Source: Salinibacterium sp. M195 (GTDB lineage: Bacteria > Actinomycetota > Actinomycetes > Actinomycetales > Microbacteriaceae). From it: DNA of 64,000 bases. Below the pieces are notes generated by a model. The model ran no database searches. It was not told where the DNA came from and saw nothing but the letters and a program-made list of their open reading frames with translations. A program made the position numbers and the translations under genes. Shown piece by piece: positions 34,427 through 44,162 of this stretch (its first letter is position 1; every line of letters begins with the position of its first letter). The stretch lies in NCBI RefSeq assembly GCF_019443965.1, contig NZ_CP040814.1, positions 2,542,001 through 2,606,000 of the forward strand. Reading direction: 5' to 3'.

Positions 34427-35626
34427 CTAGCGACGTCCGGCGCGACGCTTGCTCATGACATCGAACGCCACGGCGAGGAGCAATACCAGACCCTTGATCG
34501 TCTGCTGCCAAGCGGCATCCACCGACAAGATCGACAGGCCCATGTTGAGCACGCCCATGATGAGCGCGCCAATCACGGCACCGATGACCGTACCGACACC
34601 ACCGGTGACGGCAGCACCACCGATGAAGACCGCGGCGATCGCATCGAGCTCGAAGTTCTGACCCGCAGACGCCACAGCACCACCAGCGCGGGCAGTCGTC
34701 ACGACGGCAGCAAGGCCCGCGAGCACACCCATGTTGACGAAGACGAAGAAGTTGATCCACGAGGTCTTCACGCCACTCATCTGAGCGGCGAAGAGGTTGC
34801 CACCAATGGCGTAGACGTGGCGACCGAAGACCGTCTGGTTGAGCACAAACGTGAACAGCAGAATGAGCACGGCCAGAATGATCAGGATGATGGGGGTACC
34901 GCGATAGGCGGAGAGTTGGAAGGTGAGCGCCACGATCGCGACAGCGGCGACGCCGACCTTGACCCAGAACGAAATACCGCGCTCAACAGGAAGATCGAGC
35001 TTGCGCTGCTTGGAGCGACTACGTAGCTGCTGAGCGACGAGCATTGCCGCAGCGAGCACACCCAACGCGATCGTGAGGATGTCGCGGCTGCCGCGACCTT
35101 CGCCGATCGTGCCGAACAGCTCTGGCAGCCACCCGCCGCCGATTGCGTTGAACTCCCCGGGAAGGGCGTTAATGGTGCCGCCGGTCAGGAACACCAGGGT
35201 GAGACCTCGGAACAACAGCATGCCCGCGAGCGTCACGATGAAGGCGGGGATGCCAACGAAAGCGACCCAGAATCCCTGCCAGGCTCCGACCGCGGCACCA
35301 AGAACGAGCGCCAAAATCACGGCGGCCCACCAGGGCAGCCCCCACTGGTTCATCGATAGCGCTGCAACCGCGCCAATCATCGCCACGACAGACCCAACCG
35401 ACAGGTCGATGTGTCCCGCAATAATCACGATGACCATACCCACAGCGAGAATTAACACGTAGGCGTTCTGCTGGATGAGGTTGTTGATGTTTCCTGGCAG
35501 CAGGAGCCGGCCATCCGTCAGCACCTGGAACAGGATCACGATGACGGCTAGCGCGGCGAGGATGCCGTATTGCCGCAGATCAACGTGTACTTTAGGCAGT
35601 TTTCGAGTGGGGGTTGTGGTGCTCAT
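34427..35626 (-). CDS. sugar ABC transporter permease (XylH-like)
   Basis: A 399-residue permease of the ribose/xylose/arabinose type (CUT2), with about 10-12 membrane helices. It has the BPD_transp_2 features: VIIAGHIDLSVGSVVAMIGAVAA, FVGIPAFIVTLAGMLLFRGL and AIAAVFIGGAAVTGGVGTVIGAVIGALIMG. A longer central loop (GGGWLPELFGTIGEGRGSRD...) is a feature of XylH as against RbsC. Five bases separate it from the ATPase gene, so the two are co-transcribed. The xylose assignment rests on the neighbouring xylA and xylB. Confidence 0.86.
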   Translation of the reverse strand: MSTTTPTRKLPKVHVDLRQYGILAALAVIVILFQVLTDGRLLLPGNINNLIQQNAYVLILAVGMVIVIIAGHIDLSVGSVVAMIGAVAALSMNQWGLPWWAAVILALVLGAAVGAWQGFWVAFVGIPAFIVTLAGMLLFRGLTLVFLTGGTINALPGEFNAIGGGWLPELFGTIGEGRGSRDILTIALGVLAAAMLVAQQLRSRSKQRKLDLPVERGISFWVKVGVAAVAIVALTFQLSAYRGTPIILIILAVLILLFTFVLNQTVFGRHVYAIGGNLFAAQMSGVKTSWINFFVFVNMGVLAGLAAVVTTARAGGAVASAGQNFELDAIAAVFIGGAAVTGGVGTVIGAVIGALIMGVLNMGLSILSVDAAWQQTIKGLVLLLAVAFDVMSKRRAGRR

Positions 35627-35630
35627 CGGG

Positions 35631-37160
35631 TTAGTCCTTTCCCGCGGTCATCAAGTGCATGAGTCGTTCTTGGTTAGCGTCGGCGCGGTCAACTTCGCCG
35701 GTAATGGTGCCTTCAGAAATTGCATAAATGCGGTCACACAGTCCGAGCAGTTCTGGCAGCTCAGAGGAGATCACGACTACCGCCTTGCCTTGAGCGGCAA
35801 GGGCGTTGATGATTCCGTAAATCTCGTACTTGGCACCAACATCGATGCCACGGGTTGGCTCATCGAGAATCAGGATGTCTGGCCCCGAGAACATCCATTT
35901 GCTCAAGACCACCTTTTGCTGGTTGCCGCCAGAGAGGTTTCCCGAAAGCACAGAGACGTTCGGAGTCTTGATATTCATTTGGCCGCGATAGTCCTCGGCG
36001 ACCTTGTTTTCGGCAAAGCGGTCAACGATTCCGAACCGCGAAATCTTTGACAGTGCTGCTGCCGAAATATTGACGGCGATACTGCCGATCAGATTGAGCC
36101 CAAAATGTTTGCGATCTTCGGTGGCATAGGCGATGCCGTGGCCGATTGCTTCGCTCACCGTCTTGACCGAAATTTCGGTGCCGTTCTTGTAGGCGGTTCC
36201 GCTGATGTGACTGCCATAGGAGCGACCAAAGATACTCATCGCCAACTCGGTGCGCCCAGCACCCATCAGCCCGGCGAAGCCAACAATCTCACCAGCGGCG
36301 ACGGAGAATGCTGCATTATCGACAACTTTTCGGTTCGTGTCGACGGGATGATGCACCGTCCAGTTTTCGACTCGAAACAGCTCATTGCCAATCTGGGGCG
36401 TATGGGGCGGAAACATGCTGTCGAGGTCGCGACCGACCATCGCCCGAATAATTCTGGCTTCAGTGGCATCCTCTTCCGACATCGCGAATGTCTCGATTGT
36501 CTTGCCATCACGGATGATGGTGACTTTGTCAGCGATATTGCGGATCTCTTTGAGCTTGTGCGAAATAATGATGCACGTGATGCCCTGACCGCGAAGGCTG
36601 CGGATGAGGTCAAGCAGATGGGCGGAGTCTTCGTCGTTGAGGGCGGCAGTCGGCTCATCCAAAATCAAGAGCTTGACCTTTTTGGAGAGTGCTTTCGCGA
36701 TCTCGACCAGTTGTTGCTTGCCAACACCCAGCTCGAGTACGCGTGTACTGACCTGCTCGTCGAGTCCGACCCGCGCGAGAAGCAGCGTTGCTTCACGATT
36801 GGTCTTTGCCCAGTCGACGACGCCGCGAGATGAAATCTCATTTCCCAAGAAAATGTTCTCGGCAATAGAGAGGTAGGGGCTAAGAGCGAGTTCCTGGTGA
36901 ATGATCACGATGCCGTCATGCTCAGAGTCGTTGATAGACCGGTAGGCGGTTTCGTGATTCTCAAAGGTGATGCTGCCGCCATAACTGCCCACGGGATAAA
37001 CCCCGCTGAGCACCTTCATGAGGGTGGATTTTCCGGCACCGTTTTCGCCGCAGATTGCGTGCACTTGCCCGCGCTCTACTTCGAGGCTCACGCCATCGAG
37101 TGCGCGGACACCGCCGCTGAAGTCTTTAGTGATCGTGTTCATGCTGAGGATCGCAGTCAT
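35631..37160 (-). CDS. sugar ABC transporter ATPase (XylG-like)
   Basis: A 509-residue CUT2 ATPase made of two ABC domains. Domain 1 has Walker [10 protein letters not shown], signature-like [15 protein letters not shown] and Walker [13 protein letters not shown]. Domain 2 starts near residue 260, with a degenerate Walker [10 protein letters not shown], an intact signature [14 protein letters not shown] and Walker [13 protein letters not shown]. The asymmetry is normal for the family. It lies between the binding protein gene (87 bases, with a hairpin) and the permease gene. Confidence 0.92.
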   Translation of the reverse strand: MTAILSMNTITKDFSGGVRALDGVSLEVERGQVHAICGENGAGKSTLMKVLSGVYPVGSYGGSITFENHETAYRSINDSEHDGIVIIHQELALSPYLSIAENIFLGNEISSRGVVDWAKTNREATLLLARVGLDEQVSTRVLELGVGKQQLVEIAKALSKKVKLLILDEPTAALNDEDSAHLLDLIRSLRGQGITCIIISHKLKEIRNIADKVTIIRDGKTIETFAMSEEDATEARIIRAMVGRDLDSMFPPHTPQIGNELFRVENWTVHHPVDTNRKVVDNAAFSVAAGEIVGFAGLMGAGRTELAMSIFGRSYGSHISGTAYKNGTEISVKTVSEAIGHGIAYATEDRKHFGLNLIGSIAVNISAAALSKISRFGIVDRFAENKVAEDYRGQMNIKTPNVSVLSGNLSGGNQQKVVLSKWMFSGPDILILDEPTRGIDVGAKYEIYGIINALAAQGKAVVVISSELPELLGLCDRIYAISEGTITGEVDRADANQERLMHLMTAGKD

Positions 37161-37185
37161 GATTAGCTCCGCTCGCAGTGACTTT

Positions 37186-37211
37186 CGGGGGACGGCAGTT
37201 GCCGTCCCCCG
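37186..37211 (-). promoter_or_regulatory. intercistronic hairpin between binding protein and ATPase genes
   Basis: CGGGGGACGGC (37186-37196) and GCCGTCCCCCG (37201-37211) form a perfect 11-bp stem with the loop AGTT, one further pair on the outer side. It lies right after the binding-protein gene in the direction of transcription. No T-run follows, so it is more likely a 3'-protective or partial-termination structure that keeps the binding protein mRNA more abundant than that of the membrane parts. Confidence 0.7.
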
Positions 37212-37246
37212 ATCGTCGAATGATAATGCTTCTTACTAATTGCGGG

Positions 37247-38350
37247 TTAGAGCCCTACGTCTGATGCCTCGATGAAGCCAGAATCAACAAGCTTCGTCTG
37301 CACGTCGTCCTTCACAACAACCTCAGGCGCGATGAGGAACGCAGGAACAACCTTTTCACCGTTGTCGTACGTTTCGGTGTCGTTGATCTCCGGCTCGTCG
37401 CCGTTCATGACTGCCTCGACGAAGCCGAAGACGACGTTGCCGAGCTCGCGGGTGTCTTTCCAGACGGTCATCGACTGTTGGCCAGCGAGGATGTTGACGA
37501 CGCTAGCCTTGTCGGCATCCTGGCCTGTCAAGAGAGGCCAGTCAGTTCCCGCGGTGTAACCAGCACTGCGGAGCGATGCGGCAATACCCTGAGCGAGGCT
37601 GTCGTTGGGAGAAAGAACTACGTCGATCTTCTCGCCACCGGTGTAGAACGATCCCAGACGGTTGTCGAGCTCGGACTGAGCGGAGTCCGACTTCCAGCCG
37701 AGAATTCCGATGCTTGCCCAGTCATCGTTGCTTGCGGGTGCCTTGCCCGAGGGAACAACCAACTGGCCATTCTCTACGTACGGAAGCAAAATATCCCACG
37801 CGCCAGAGAAGAAGAACTTGGCGTTGTTGTCGTCGGGGCTACCGGCGAAAGGCTCGAGGTTGAACGGGCCAGCGCCATCAGCAAGGCCGAGCTGCGCTTC
37901 GATGAACTCGCCCTGAAGCTGACCAACCTTGTAGTTGTCGAAGGTTGCGTAGTAGTCGACGTCAGGGGTGCCATTAATCAGACGATCGTAAGCAATAACC
38001 GTGATGTCCTGTGCTGCTGCATCGGCGAGCACCGGCGCAAGAAGCTCTCCGTCGATCGCGGCGATGACGATAACGTCGACGCCCGAAGCAATCTGGTTCT
38101 GAATCTGGCTGATCTGAGTGTCGGCCTTGTCATCCGCGTACTGAAGGTCAGCCGAGTAGCCGGCGTCTTCGAGCTGAGCCTTGAGCCCTTCACCGTCGTT
38201 GATCCAGCGTTCGAGGCTTCGAGTGGGCATCGAAATTCCGACGCTGCCGAGGCTGTCGCCGCCGCTGCCCGCTTCGCCGCTGCTGCAGGCTGCGAGCCCG
38301 AGGGTCATCACAGTCGCTGCTGCGACTGCAATTATTTTCTTCATTGACAT
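37247..38350 (-). CDS. xylose-type ABC substrate-binding lipoprotein
   Basis: A 367-residue periplasmic-binding-protein-like lipoprotein of the Peripla_BP_4 (XylF/ChvE) type. Signal MSMKKIIAVAAATVMTLG, lipobox LAAC with Cys22, then SSGEAGSGG as linker. Sugar-binding fold features include ISMPTRSLERWINDG, VIAAIDGELL, VIAYDRLI and LSPNDSLAQGIAAS. I start at the ATG at 38350 because AAAGGG precedes it by 9 bases. In the Gram-positive cell it is held on the outer face of the membrane and feeds the XylGH-like transporter. Xylose specificity is inferred from context. Confidence 0.9.
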   Translation of the reverse strand: MSMKKIIAVAAATVMTLGLAACSSGEAGSGGDSLGSVGISMPTRSLERWINDGEGLKAQLEDAGYSADLQYADDKADTQISQIQNQIASGVDVIVIAAIDGELLAPVLADAAAQDITVIAYDRLINGTPDVDYYATFDNYKVGQLQGEFIEAQLGLADGAGPFNLEPFAGSPDDNNAKFFFSGAWDILLPYVENGQLVVPSGKAPASNDDWASIGILGWKSDSAQSELDNRLGSFYTGGEKIDVVLSPNDSLAQGIAASLRSAGYTAGTDWPLLTGQDADKASVVNILAGQQSMTVWKDTRELGNVVFGFVEAVMNGDEPEINDTETYDNGEKVVPAFLIAPEVVVKDDVQTKLVDSGFIEASDVGL

Positions 38351-38717
38351 CTGTGTTGTCCCTTTCGAGTGTGATTGCCGGACAAAAGCCGGAAGCACTG
38401 CGCGTGTTGCCGGCAGAGGGGCAGAAGCGTGATCCTCGCGAAAGGGAATGTAGCACTGGCGTCGGTTGCCCGACGAGTGCGTGCGTTACTCCGTTGTATC
38501 GCGAGGGATGCGCTCGGCACCCCTTTTGTTGACATTGAGAACATATATGGGTTTACCGCGTGAACACAACAGCATTCCCCGAAAATTGGATAACGATTGG
38601 CTGAAAATGACGGTTTAGGCCGCTTCTGCCGCGAAAAATCGCGCATTGACGCGAACAGTAGAGCCGAGTAAGTTGTTCAGAATAACTTATTGTCTACGCC
38701 GTCAACGGAGAGTCACC
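38351..38717. other. divergent promoter region of the xylose module
   Basis: A 367-base region between the binding-protein gene (minus) and xylA (plus). It contains a TTGACG at 38646-38651 that may serve as the xylA -35, with the palindrome at 38669-38689 over the -10 region. A TTGACA at 38529-38534 has no good -10 at the usual distance on the plus strand. I see no second copy of the palindrome near the binding-protein gene and no gene in the middle. Confidence 0.4.
38669..38689. promoter_or_regulatory. palindromic operator before xylA
   Basis: TAAGTTGTT-CAG-AATAACTTA is an inverted repeat with 8 of 9 arm positions paired around 38679. It overlaps the -10 region of the probable xylA promoter, 29-49 bases before the ATG. 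AT-rich palindromes of this kind with a short centre are typical of ROK-type repressors, so the ROK protein encoded at 33174-34397 is the natural candidate. Confidence 0.65.
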
Positions 38718-39908
38718 ATGTCTACACAACCCACCCCAGCCGACAAGTTCTCATTCGGCCTCTGGACGATTGGCTGGGAAGGAGTGGACCCGTTCGGTGG
38801 AGCAACTCGTGCCCCTCTCGATATCGTTCACGGCGTTGAAAAGCTCGCCGAGCTAGGCGCCTACGGCGTTACCTTCCACGACGACGACCTCTTCGCTTTC
38901 GGATCGACTGATGCCGAACGCCAGAAGCAGATCGACCGCCTGAAGCAAGTACTCAGCGACACCGGCCTCATCGTGCCGATGGTCACCACCAACCTCTTTA
39001 GCGCCCCCGTCTTTAAAGACGGCGGCTTCACCTCCAACGATCGCAGCGTTCGCCGCTTCGCTATGCGCAAGGCAATGCGTCAGCTCGAACTAGGCGTCGA
39101 GCTAGGCGCCAAGACCTTCGTCATGTGGGGCGGTCGTGAAGGTGCCGAGTACGACTCCGCAAAAAACGTGCGCGCAGCACTCGAGCGCTACCGCGAAGCT
39201 CTCAACCTGTTTGGTGACTATGTCACCGAAAAGGGCTACGACATCCGCTTCGCTATTGAGCCCAAGCCCAACGAGCCCCGTGGTGACATCTTGCTGCCGA
39301 CCGTCGGTCACGCCATGGCGTTCATCGAAACGCTCGAACGCCCCGAGCTGTTCGGCGTAAACCCCGAGACGGGTCACGAACAGATGGCCGGGCTCAACTT
39401 CACTTCGGGTATCGCTCAGGCGCTGTACCAGGACAAGCTGTTCCACATCGATCTCAACGGCCAGCGCGGAATCAAGTACGACCAAGACCTCGTCTTTGGT
39501 CACGGCGATCTGCACAACGCGTTCTCGCTCGTCGACCTGCTCGAAAATGGTGGGCCCGATGGAGGCCAGAGCTACACAGGCCCCCGCCACTTTGACTTCA
39601 AGCCGAGCCGCACCGAAGACGAAGCCGGAGTGTGGGTTTCCGCTGCCGCCAACATGCGCAACTACCTGCTGCTCAAGGAGCGCGCTGCCGCCTTCCGCGC
39701 CGACCCCGAAGTGCAAGAAGCACTCGTCGCAGCGCGCGTCTTCGAACTCTCTGAGAACACTCTCGGCGAGAATGAAAGCTATGACGACCTGTTGGCCGAC
39801 CGCGCCTCGTACGAAGACTTCGATCACGAGGCCTACTTCAACGGCAAGGGCTTCGGGTTTGTTCGCCTTCAGCAGCTCGCTGGTGAGCACCTCATGGGCG
39901 CTCGCTAA
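38718..39908 (+). CDS. xylA: xylose isomerase
   Basis: Interconverts D-xylose and D-xylulose, and also D-glucose and D-fructose. The 396 residues correspond to the shorter (class I, actinobacterial) enzyme. Metal and catalytic residues are seen in VTFHDDDL (catalytic His), [21 protein letters not shown] (metal Glu, catalytic Lys), [11 protein letters not shown] and [23 protein letters not shown] choose the ATG at 38718 with GGAG upstream; the frame is open 24 codons before it but that part overlaps the operator. xylB follows with no gap. Confidence 0.96.
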   Translation: MSTQPTPADKFSFGLWTIGWEGVDPFGGATRAPLDIVHGVEKLAELGAYGVTFHDDDLFAFGSTDAERQKQIDRLKQVLSDTGLIVPMVTTNLFSAPVFKDGGFTSNDRSVRRFAMRKAMRQLELGVELGAKTFVMWGGREGAEYDSAKNVRAALERYREALNLFGDYVTEKGYDIRFAIEPKPNEPRGDILLPTVGHAMAFIETLERPELFGVNPETGHEQMAGLNFTSGIAQALYQDKLFHIDLNGQRGIKYDQDLVFGHGDLHNAFSLVDLLENGGPDGGQSYTGPRHFDFKPSRTEDEAGVWVSAAANMRNYLLLKERAAAFRADPEVQEALVAARVFELSENTLGENESYDDLLADRASYEDFDHEAYFNGKGFGFVRLQQLAGEHLMGAR

Positions 39909-41303
39909 ATGACCCTCGTCGCGGGGATCGACTCCTCAACCCAGTCCTGCAAGATCGTGATTGTGGATGCCGCGACCGGAGCGCTCGTGCGCACCGGTCG
40001 CGCCTCCCATCCCGCCGGCACTGAGGTTGACCCGAACGCCTGGTGGGTGGCTCTCAACGAGGCCATCACCGAGGCGGGCGGATTGGACGACGTCTCCGCG
40101 ATTTCGGTCGGCGGCCAGCAGCACGGCATGGTCGTTCTGGATGCCGCTGGCCGGGTTATCCGCCCGGCCCTGCTCTGGAACGACACCCGTTCGGCCGCCG
40201 CTGCTGCTGCGCTCATCGCAGAGTTTCCCGATGTGGCTGACCGCACAGGCTCAGCGCCCGTCGCGTCATTCACTTCGACAAAACTGCGGTGGTTGCGCGA
40301 GAACGAACCCGAAAATGCGGCCCGTGTGGCTGCGGTGTGCTTGCCGCACGATTGGCTGACCTGGCGCCTGCGCGGCTTCGGCCCAGAGAACCCTGACCTC
40401 TTTCAGCTCACCACTGATCGCTCCGATGCGAGCGGAACCGGCTATTTCAACTCGGTTACCAACGAATACGACGACGAAGTCTTCAGTGCCGCCCTCGGTC
40501 GCAGTTTCACCACAGACGATGTGGTGTTGCCTCGCATCATTGCCCCCGGTGAATCGGCTGGCACTATCGCGGGCACCACTACAGCGGTTGCGTGTGGTGC
40601 CGGCGATAACGCGGGAGCTGCGCTCGGATTAGGTGCTCGCCCCGGCGACGCCGTGGTCTCCATCGGCACAAGCGGCACAGTGTTCGCCGTTGCGTCGGAG
40701 CAGCTGCCTGATCCGACCGGCACGGTCGCTGGATTTGCGGATGCGAGCGGCAACTTCTTACCCCTCGTCGCAACTCTCAATGCGGCTCGTGTGCTCGACA
40801 GCACCGCGGCCCTGCTCGGCGTCGACTACGACGAGCTTGGTGCGCTTGCTCTCGAAGCAGCACCCGGCGCTGGCGGCCTTGTTCTTCAGCCGTATTTCGA
40901 AGGCGAACGCACCCCTAACCTTCCGGATGCCACGGCAACCCTCTTCGGCATGACTCTTGCTTCCACTACCCGCCCCGCGCTGGCACGCGCAGCGATCGAG
41001 GGCCTGTTGTGCGGACTCGCCGATGGCCTCGACGCGCTAGCCCGTCAGGGAGTTTCTGCTGACCGCATTCTCCTCATCGGCGGCGCCGCCCAGAACTCGG
41101 CTGTGTCGACGATTGCGTCGCAAGTCTTCGCCGTTCCGGTGGTCGTGCCAGAGCCTGGCGAGTATGTGGCCCTCGGCGCTGCAGCCCAAGCCGCGTGGGT
41201 GCTGGCTGGCGCCCGGCCCGACTGGAGTATCGCTACGGTCGCGGAACCGGCATCCGACCACTGCCCTATTATTCGGGAGCAGTACGCGCGTTATTCGGCG
41301 TGA
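39909..41303 (+). CDS. xylB: xylulokinase
   Basis: Phosphorylates D-xylulose to xylulose-5-phosphate for the pentose phosphate pathway. FGGY sugar kinase of 464 residues: N-terminal [29 protein letters not shown], active-site Asp near [10 protein letters not shown]..., and the second-domain ATP site IGTSGTVFA, plus C-terminal [20 protein letters not shown]. Its ATG follows the xylA stop directly (TAAATG). The last 13 bases overlap the convergent marR gene. Together with the ABC transporter this completes xylose use. Confidence 0.95.
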   Translation: MTLVAGIDSSTQSCKIVIVDAATGALVRTGRASHPAGTEVDPNAWWVALNEAITEAGGLDDVSAISVGGQQHGMVVLDAAGRVIRPALLWNDTRSAAAAAALIAEFPDVADRTGSAPVASFTSTKLRWLRENEPENAARVAAVCLPHDWLTWRLRGFGPENPDLFQLTTDRSDASGTGYFNSVTNEYDDEVFSAALGRSFTTDDVVLPRIIAPGESAGTIAGTTTAVACGAGDNAGAALGLGARPGDAVVSIGTSGTVFAVASEQLPDPTGTVAGFADASGNFLPLVATLNAARVLDSTAALLGVDYDELGALALEAAPGAGGLVLQPYFEGERTPNLPDATATLFGMTLASTTRPALARAAIEGLLCGLADGLDALARQGVSADRILLIGGAAQNSAVSTIASQVFAVPVVVPEPGEYVALGAAAQAAWVLAGARPDWSIATVAEPASDHCPIIREQYARYSA

Positions 41304-41800
41304 GCTGCGCTGCCTTCATGAGTGGCGAGTAGCCCGCTCAGTAGCGCCGCGAGCTGATCGCGTTCATTGTCCGTCAACGCAGCCAGGAGTCGCTCTTCGT
41401 TCTCAATATGAGCGGCGAGCGCACCTTCAACAGCTTCAGCACCTCTGCCGGTGAGCGCAACGCGGATGGTTCGTCGATTCTCGGGGTCTGTCTCGCGCGA
41501 AATGAACCCCTTGGTCACGAGACGATCGAGTCGATTGGTAATGGCGCCTGAGGTGACCATGGCGCTGTCCGTGAGGGCGCCAGCGGTGAGTCCGCGCGGT
41601 CCGGCATCCGTTCGCAGCAGAGTGGCGAGAATGTCGAACTCCCCCGGTTGCAAACCGTGCGCTTCGAAAACGTCGCTCTGCGCTCGTTCGACGAGGCGTG
41701 TGAGGCGAGAGAGGCGCCCGAGCACGCCCATCGCGCTCACATCAAGTTCTGGGCGCACGGTTGCCCACTGTGCGAGGATGCGGTCGACGCTGTCTGACAT
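41291..41800 (-). CDS. MarR family transcriptional regulator
   Basis: A 169-residue MarR regulator with the winged HTH in ARSDVFEAH...[11 protein letters not shown], then the recognition part [40 protein letters not shown]; the wing D-P-x-N-R-R is the MarR hallmark. I start at MSDSVDR (41800) because the sequence before it holds the operator. It is divergent from the EamA exporter with two matching palindromes between the genes, one in each direction. It most likely represses both. The signal is unknown. Confidence 0.88.
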   Translation of the reverse strand: MSDSVDRILAQWATVRPELDVSAMGVLGRLSRLTRLVERAQSDVFEAHGLQPGEFDILATLLRTDAGPRGLTAGALTDSAMVTSGAITNRLDRLVTKGFISRETDPENRRTIRVALTGRGAEAVEGALAAHIENEERLLAALTDNERDQLAALLSGLLATHEGSAAHAE

Positions 41801-41813
41801 GGGGCCCCGATCT

Positions 41814-41871
41814 TTCAACGTTGAACTATTTGACGATTCCAGCATAACGCTCTAGATTGTTTAACGTTGAA
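41814..41871. promoter_or_regulatory. twin MarR operators
   Basis: TTCAACGTTGAA at 41814-41825 is a perfect 12-bp palindrome. TTTAACGTTGAA at 41860-41871 has the same core with 5 of 6 pairs. The two are 46 bases apart and lie between the divergent marR and eamA genes, each followed by ACTATT. Double sites of this kind are typical of MarR autoregulation plus control of the neighbour. Confidence 0.75.
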
Positions 41872-41894
41872 CTATTGAACATTGAGGAATTCTA

Positions 41895-42794
41895 GTGCAT
41901 CTCCGCAATACTCTCATCACCGCAATCGCGCCCATCGCGTGGGGCACGACTTACATCGTCACGACCGAACTGCTGCCTGACGGGCATCCACTCTTCGCCT
42001 CACTCGTACGCGCCCTCCCTGCTGGGCTCATCGCCATCGCCCTCACTCGGCAACTGCCCAACGGCGCGTGGTTATGGAAGTCACTTGTGCTCGGCATCCT
42101 CAACATCGGCGCCTTCTTCCCGCTGCTCTTCATCGCCGCCTACCGCCTCCCCGGCGGCGTGGCCGCCACCCTTGGAGCCGCCCAGCCCCTCATCGTCGCC
42201 GCCCTCATGGTCGTGATCCTGCGCCAAAACGTACCGTGGCGGCTCGTAGCCTGGGGCATTGTCGGAGCGCTCGGCGTAGCCTTCGTTGTGTTGCGGGCGA
42301 GCGCACAGCTCGATACAGCCGGCGTGATCGCCGGACTCGGCGGCACCGCGTCAATGGCAGTCGGGGTGATCCTGTCGAAACGTTGGGGAAAGCCCGCCGG
42401 AGTCTCGTCGTTGGGATACGCGGGTTGGCTCCTGACCGCAGGCGGCCTCTTCTTGCTGCCCATAACGATTCTGGGGGAAGGCTTCCCTCCGACGCTGGAT
42501 GCTCCAGCGATCGCCGGCTACGCCTGGCTCGGCATCATTGGCGGCGTCGTCGCCTACACACTCTGGTTCAGGGGCATCCGCATCGTTCCGCTGACATCTA
42601 TTGCCGTCCTTGGCCTGCTTTCACCGCTGACCGCTGCGGCCCTTGGCGCACTGGTTCTTGGGGAACGATTCAGCCAGCTCCAACTGCTGGGCTTTGCTCT
42701 TGCTCTTGCCGCCATTGTCGGCGCACAAATCCCGTCTCGCGCCGACGCTCGCGCTAGGAAACGTACCCCGCTGTCCCCCGATAAAGTGGTCTAG
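41895..42794 (+). CDS. EamA/DMT family exporter
   Basis: A 299-residue drug/metabolite transporter with about ten membrane helices from two EamA repeats. Characteristic parts are APIAWGTTYIVTTELLPDGHP and YRLPGGVAATLGAAQPLIVAALM in the first half, and the repeat of the pattern in the second (GLLSPLTAAALGALVLGERFSQLQLLGFALALAAIV). GTG start with GAGGA 6 bases before it. Divergent from marR, with shared operators, so induction by an exported compound is likely. The substrate is not known. Confidence 0.88.
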   Translation: MHLRNTLITAIAPIAWGTTYIVTTELLPDGHPLFASLVRALPAGLIAIALTRQLPNGAWLWKSLVLGILNIGAFFPLLFIAAYRLPGGVAATLGAAQPLIVAALMVVILRQNVPWRLVAWGIVGALGVAFVVLRASAQLDTAGVIAGLGGTASMAVGVILSKRWGKPAGVSSLGYAGWLLTAGGLFLLPITILGEGFPPTLDAPAIAGYAWLGIIGGVVAYTLWFRGIRIVPLTSIAVLGLLSPLTAAALGALVLGERFSQLQLLGFALALAAIVGAQIPSRADARARKRTPLSPDKVV

Positions 42795-42841
42795 GAATCG
42801 CCCGAGTCTTCGCGGATCACGCCACGTTTTGAGGGGACAGA

Positions 42842-42853
42842 CAGAACGTTCTG
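42842..42853. promoter_or_regulatory. 12-bp perfect palindrome before the GTPase/roadblock cassette
   Basis: CAGAACGTTCTG is a perfect palindrome located 48 bases after the EamA gene and about 120 bases before the GTPase gene. It lacks a T-run, so it is not a convincing terminator. It may be an operator for the cassette. Confidence 0.35.
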
Positions 42854-42973
42854 GTCAGTATTTATGCGGGAACTTTTCGCTGACACCCAAACGGGGGTCT
42901 ACTGACCGGATTCGGTGGCTTGCATGCTTCAGTAAGCAAGAACCGTAAACACACTTCTGGGGGGAGGTATCCG

Positions 42974-43552
42974 ATGCCCGAGCACGTCATCCTATTTGCT
43001 GGCCCCATGGGTGCCGGTAAAACCACTGCCATCCGTGCCCTCAGCGAGATCGAAGTGATCAGCACCGAAGCGACAAATAGCGATCGCTCCTCCGCAGACA
43101 AAGCGACAACAACTGTTGCTCTCGATTACGGTGAAATCGGGGTGAATGCGGCAGAAAAAGTTCGCCTCTACGGAGTCCCCGGTCAACGACGTTTCGATTT
43201 CATGTGGACGATCCTTGCCGAACGTGCCGAAGGCCTGCTGCTCTTGGTCAATGCGGATGCGGAAAACCCGGTCGAAACCGCAATCGAATACGTCAAAGAA
43301 TTTTACGAACTGTACGAGCGCGGCGGAATTGTGATCGGACTCACTCGCGCCGACCTCGTGCCCGTCGCACTGATCGAAGAATACGCCAACGCCCTCGCCG
43401 ACGAGATGCCCGACGTACTCATTCCTGTCCTGACTGCCGATGCCCGCTCGCACGACGACATGATGGTGCTGCTCATGACCTTGGTCGCTAATGTCGAGCT
43501 CAAACAAGCCGTCGCTGCCAACAGAACCCTGACTTCAGGGAGGGCACGATGA
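42974..43552 (+). CDS. small GTP/ATP-binding protein, CvnD/MglA-like
   Basis: A 192-residue P-loop protein of the MglA/CvnD kind. Walker A is AGPMGAGKTT (9-18), switch I has DKATTTVALDYGEI, the G3-equivalent is LYGVPGQRRF and the G4-equivalent is GLTRADL (Thr-Arg-Ala-Asp instead of NKxD, as in CvnD proteins). GGGGGGAGG before the ATG is a very strong ribosome binding site. The stop overlaps the start of the roadblock gene (ATGA at 43549-43552). In Streptomyces, CvnD works with a roadblock protein (CvnB), a DUF742 protein (CvnC) and a sensor kinase (CvnA); here no kinase gene is present. Confidence 0.84.
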   Translation: MPEHVILFAGPMGAGKTTAIRALSEIEVISTEATNSDRSSADKATTTVALDYGEIGVNAAEKVRLYGVPGQRRFDFMWTILAERAEGLLLLVNADAENPVETAIEYVKEFYELYERGGIVIGLTRADLVPVALIEEYANALADEMPDVLIPVLTADARSHDDMMVLLMTLVANVELKQAVAANRTLTSGRAR

Positions 43553-43950
43553 CCATCGCAACGCATCTCGACCCGAAATATATTTCGAGAAGCGAACTCG
43601 CCCTCGGTGGCCTCAAAGATCTTGCCCCATCACTGAGCTATGCAAGCATTCTCACCGAGGACGGCTTCAGCGTGGTCAGCGTAGAAGGCAGTGCGCTCGA
43701 CAACAATCGATTTGCGAGTATGGCCAGTTCAACTCAGGCCCTCGCCGATGCTGTCGCACGGGAACTCAAACTCGGGGATAACGAGTTTGTGATCTTCGCG
43801 GCCGAACACGGCCACGTCGTTCAGGTACGAGTCGCAGGCCACCCGCTAGTACTCGCCGCCCTGTTCACCGACAAAGAGGCCATCGGCAAATCACTGTCTG
43901 CCGCCAGGCGCACCGCACGAAGGCTCAACGTCTTCCTCACGGCCCTCTGA
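43549..43950 (+). CDS. roadblock/LC7 domain protein, CvnB/MglB-like
   Basis: A 133-residue roadblock/LC7 protein. The fold is visible as an N-terminal helix, the strand YASILTEDGFSVVSVEG, a long helix NNRFASMASSTQALADAVAREL, strands GDNEFVIFAAEHGHVVQVRVAG and a C-terminal helix SLSAARRTARRLN. Such proteins act as GTPase-activating or -scaffolding partners of MglA/CvnD GTPases. Translationally coupled to the GTPase upstream (ATGA). The next gene of the cassette starts 212 bases downstream. Confidence 0.85.
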   Translation: MTIATHLDPKYISRSELALGGLKDLAPSLSYASILTEDGFSVVSVEGSALDNNRFASMASSTQALADAVARELKLGDNEFVIFAAEHGHVVQVRVAGHPLVLAALFTDKEAIGKSLSAARRTARRLNVFLTAL

Positions 43951-44162
43951 GGCCCCACCGCTTTACCCACATAACCCGAAAACCCGCACCACTTATTGAG
44001 CACGCAATACCCGAACAACCCGCAGCAGGACCAGGAACGACGAACAGCGAACGATCACTTGTCTAACCCGCAGATCGCCAGCTGAATCGAGGATTTTTAC
44101 CCGCAAGCACGACCGCGGTGCACCCTCGGCACCGCACCCCAATTCACGCAGGAGGCGTGAAG

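Noticed and set aside
38646..38717. Earlier in-frame TTG start of xylA at 38646.
   Set aside because: It lies inside the promoter and operator; the ATG at 38718 has a good binding site and gives the normal N-terminus.
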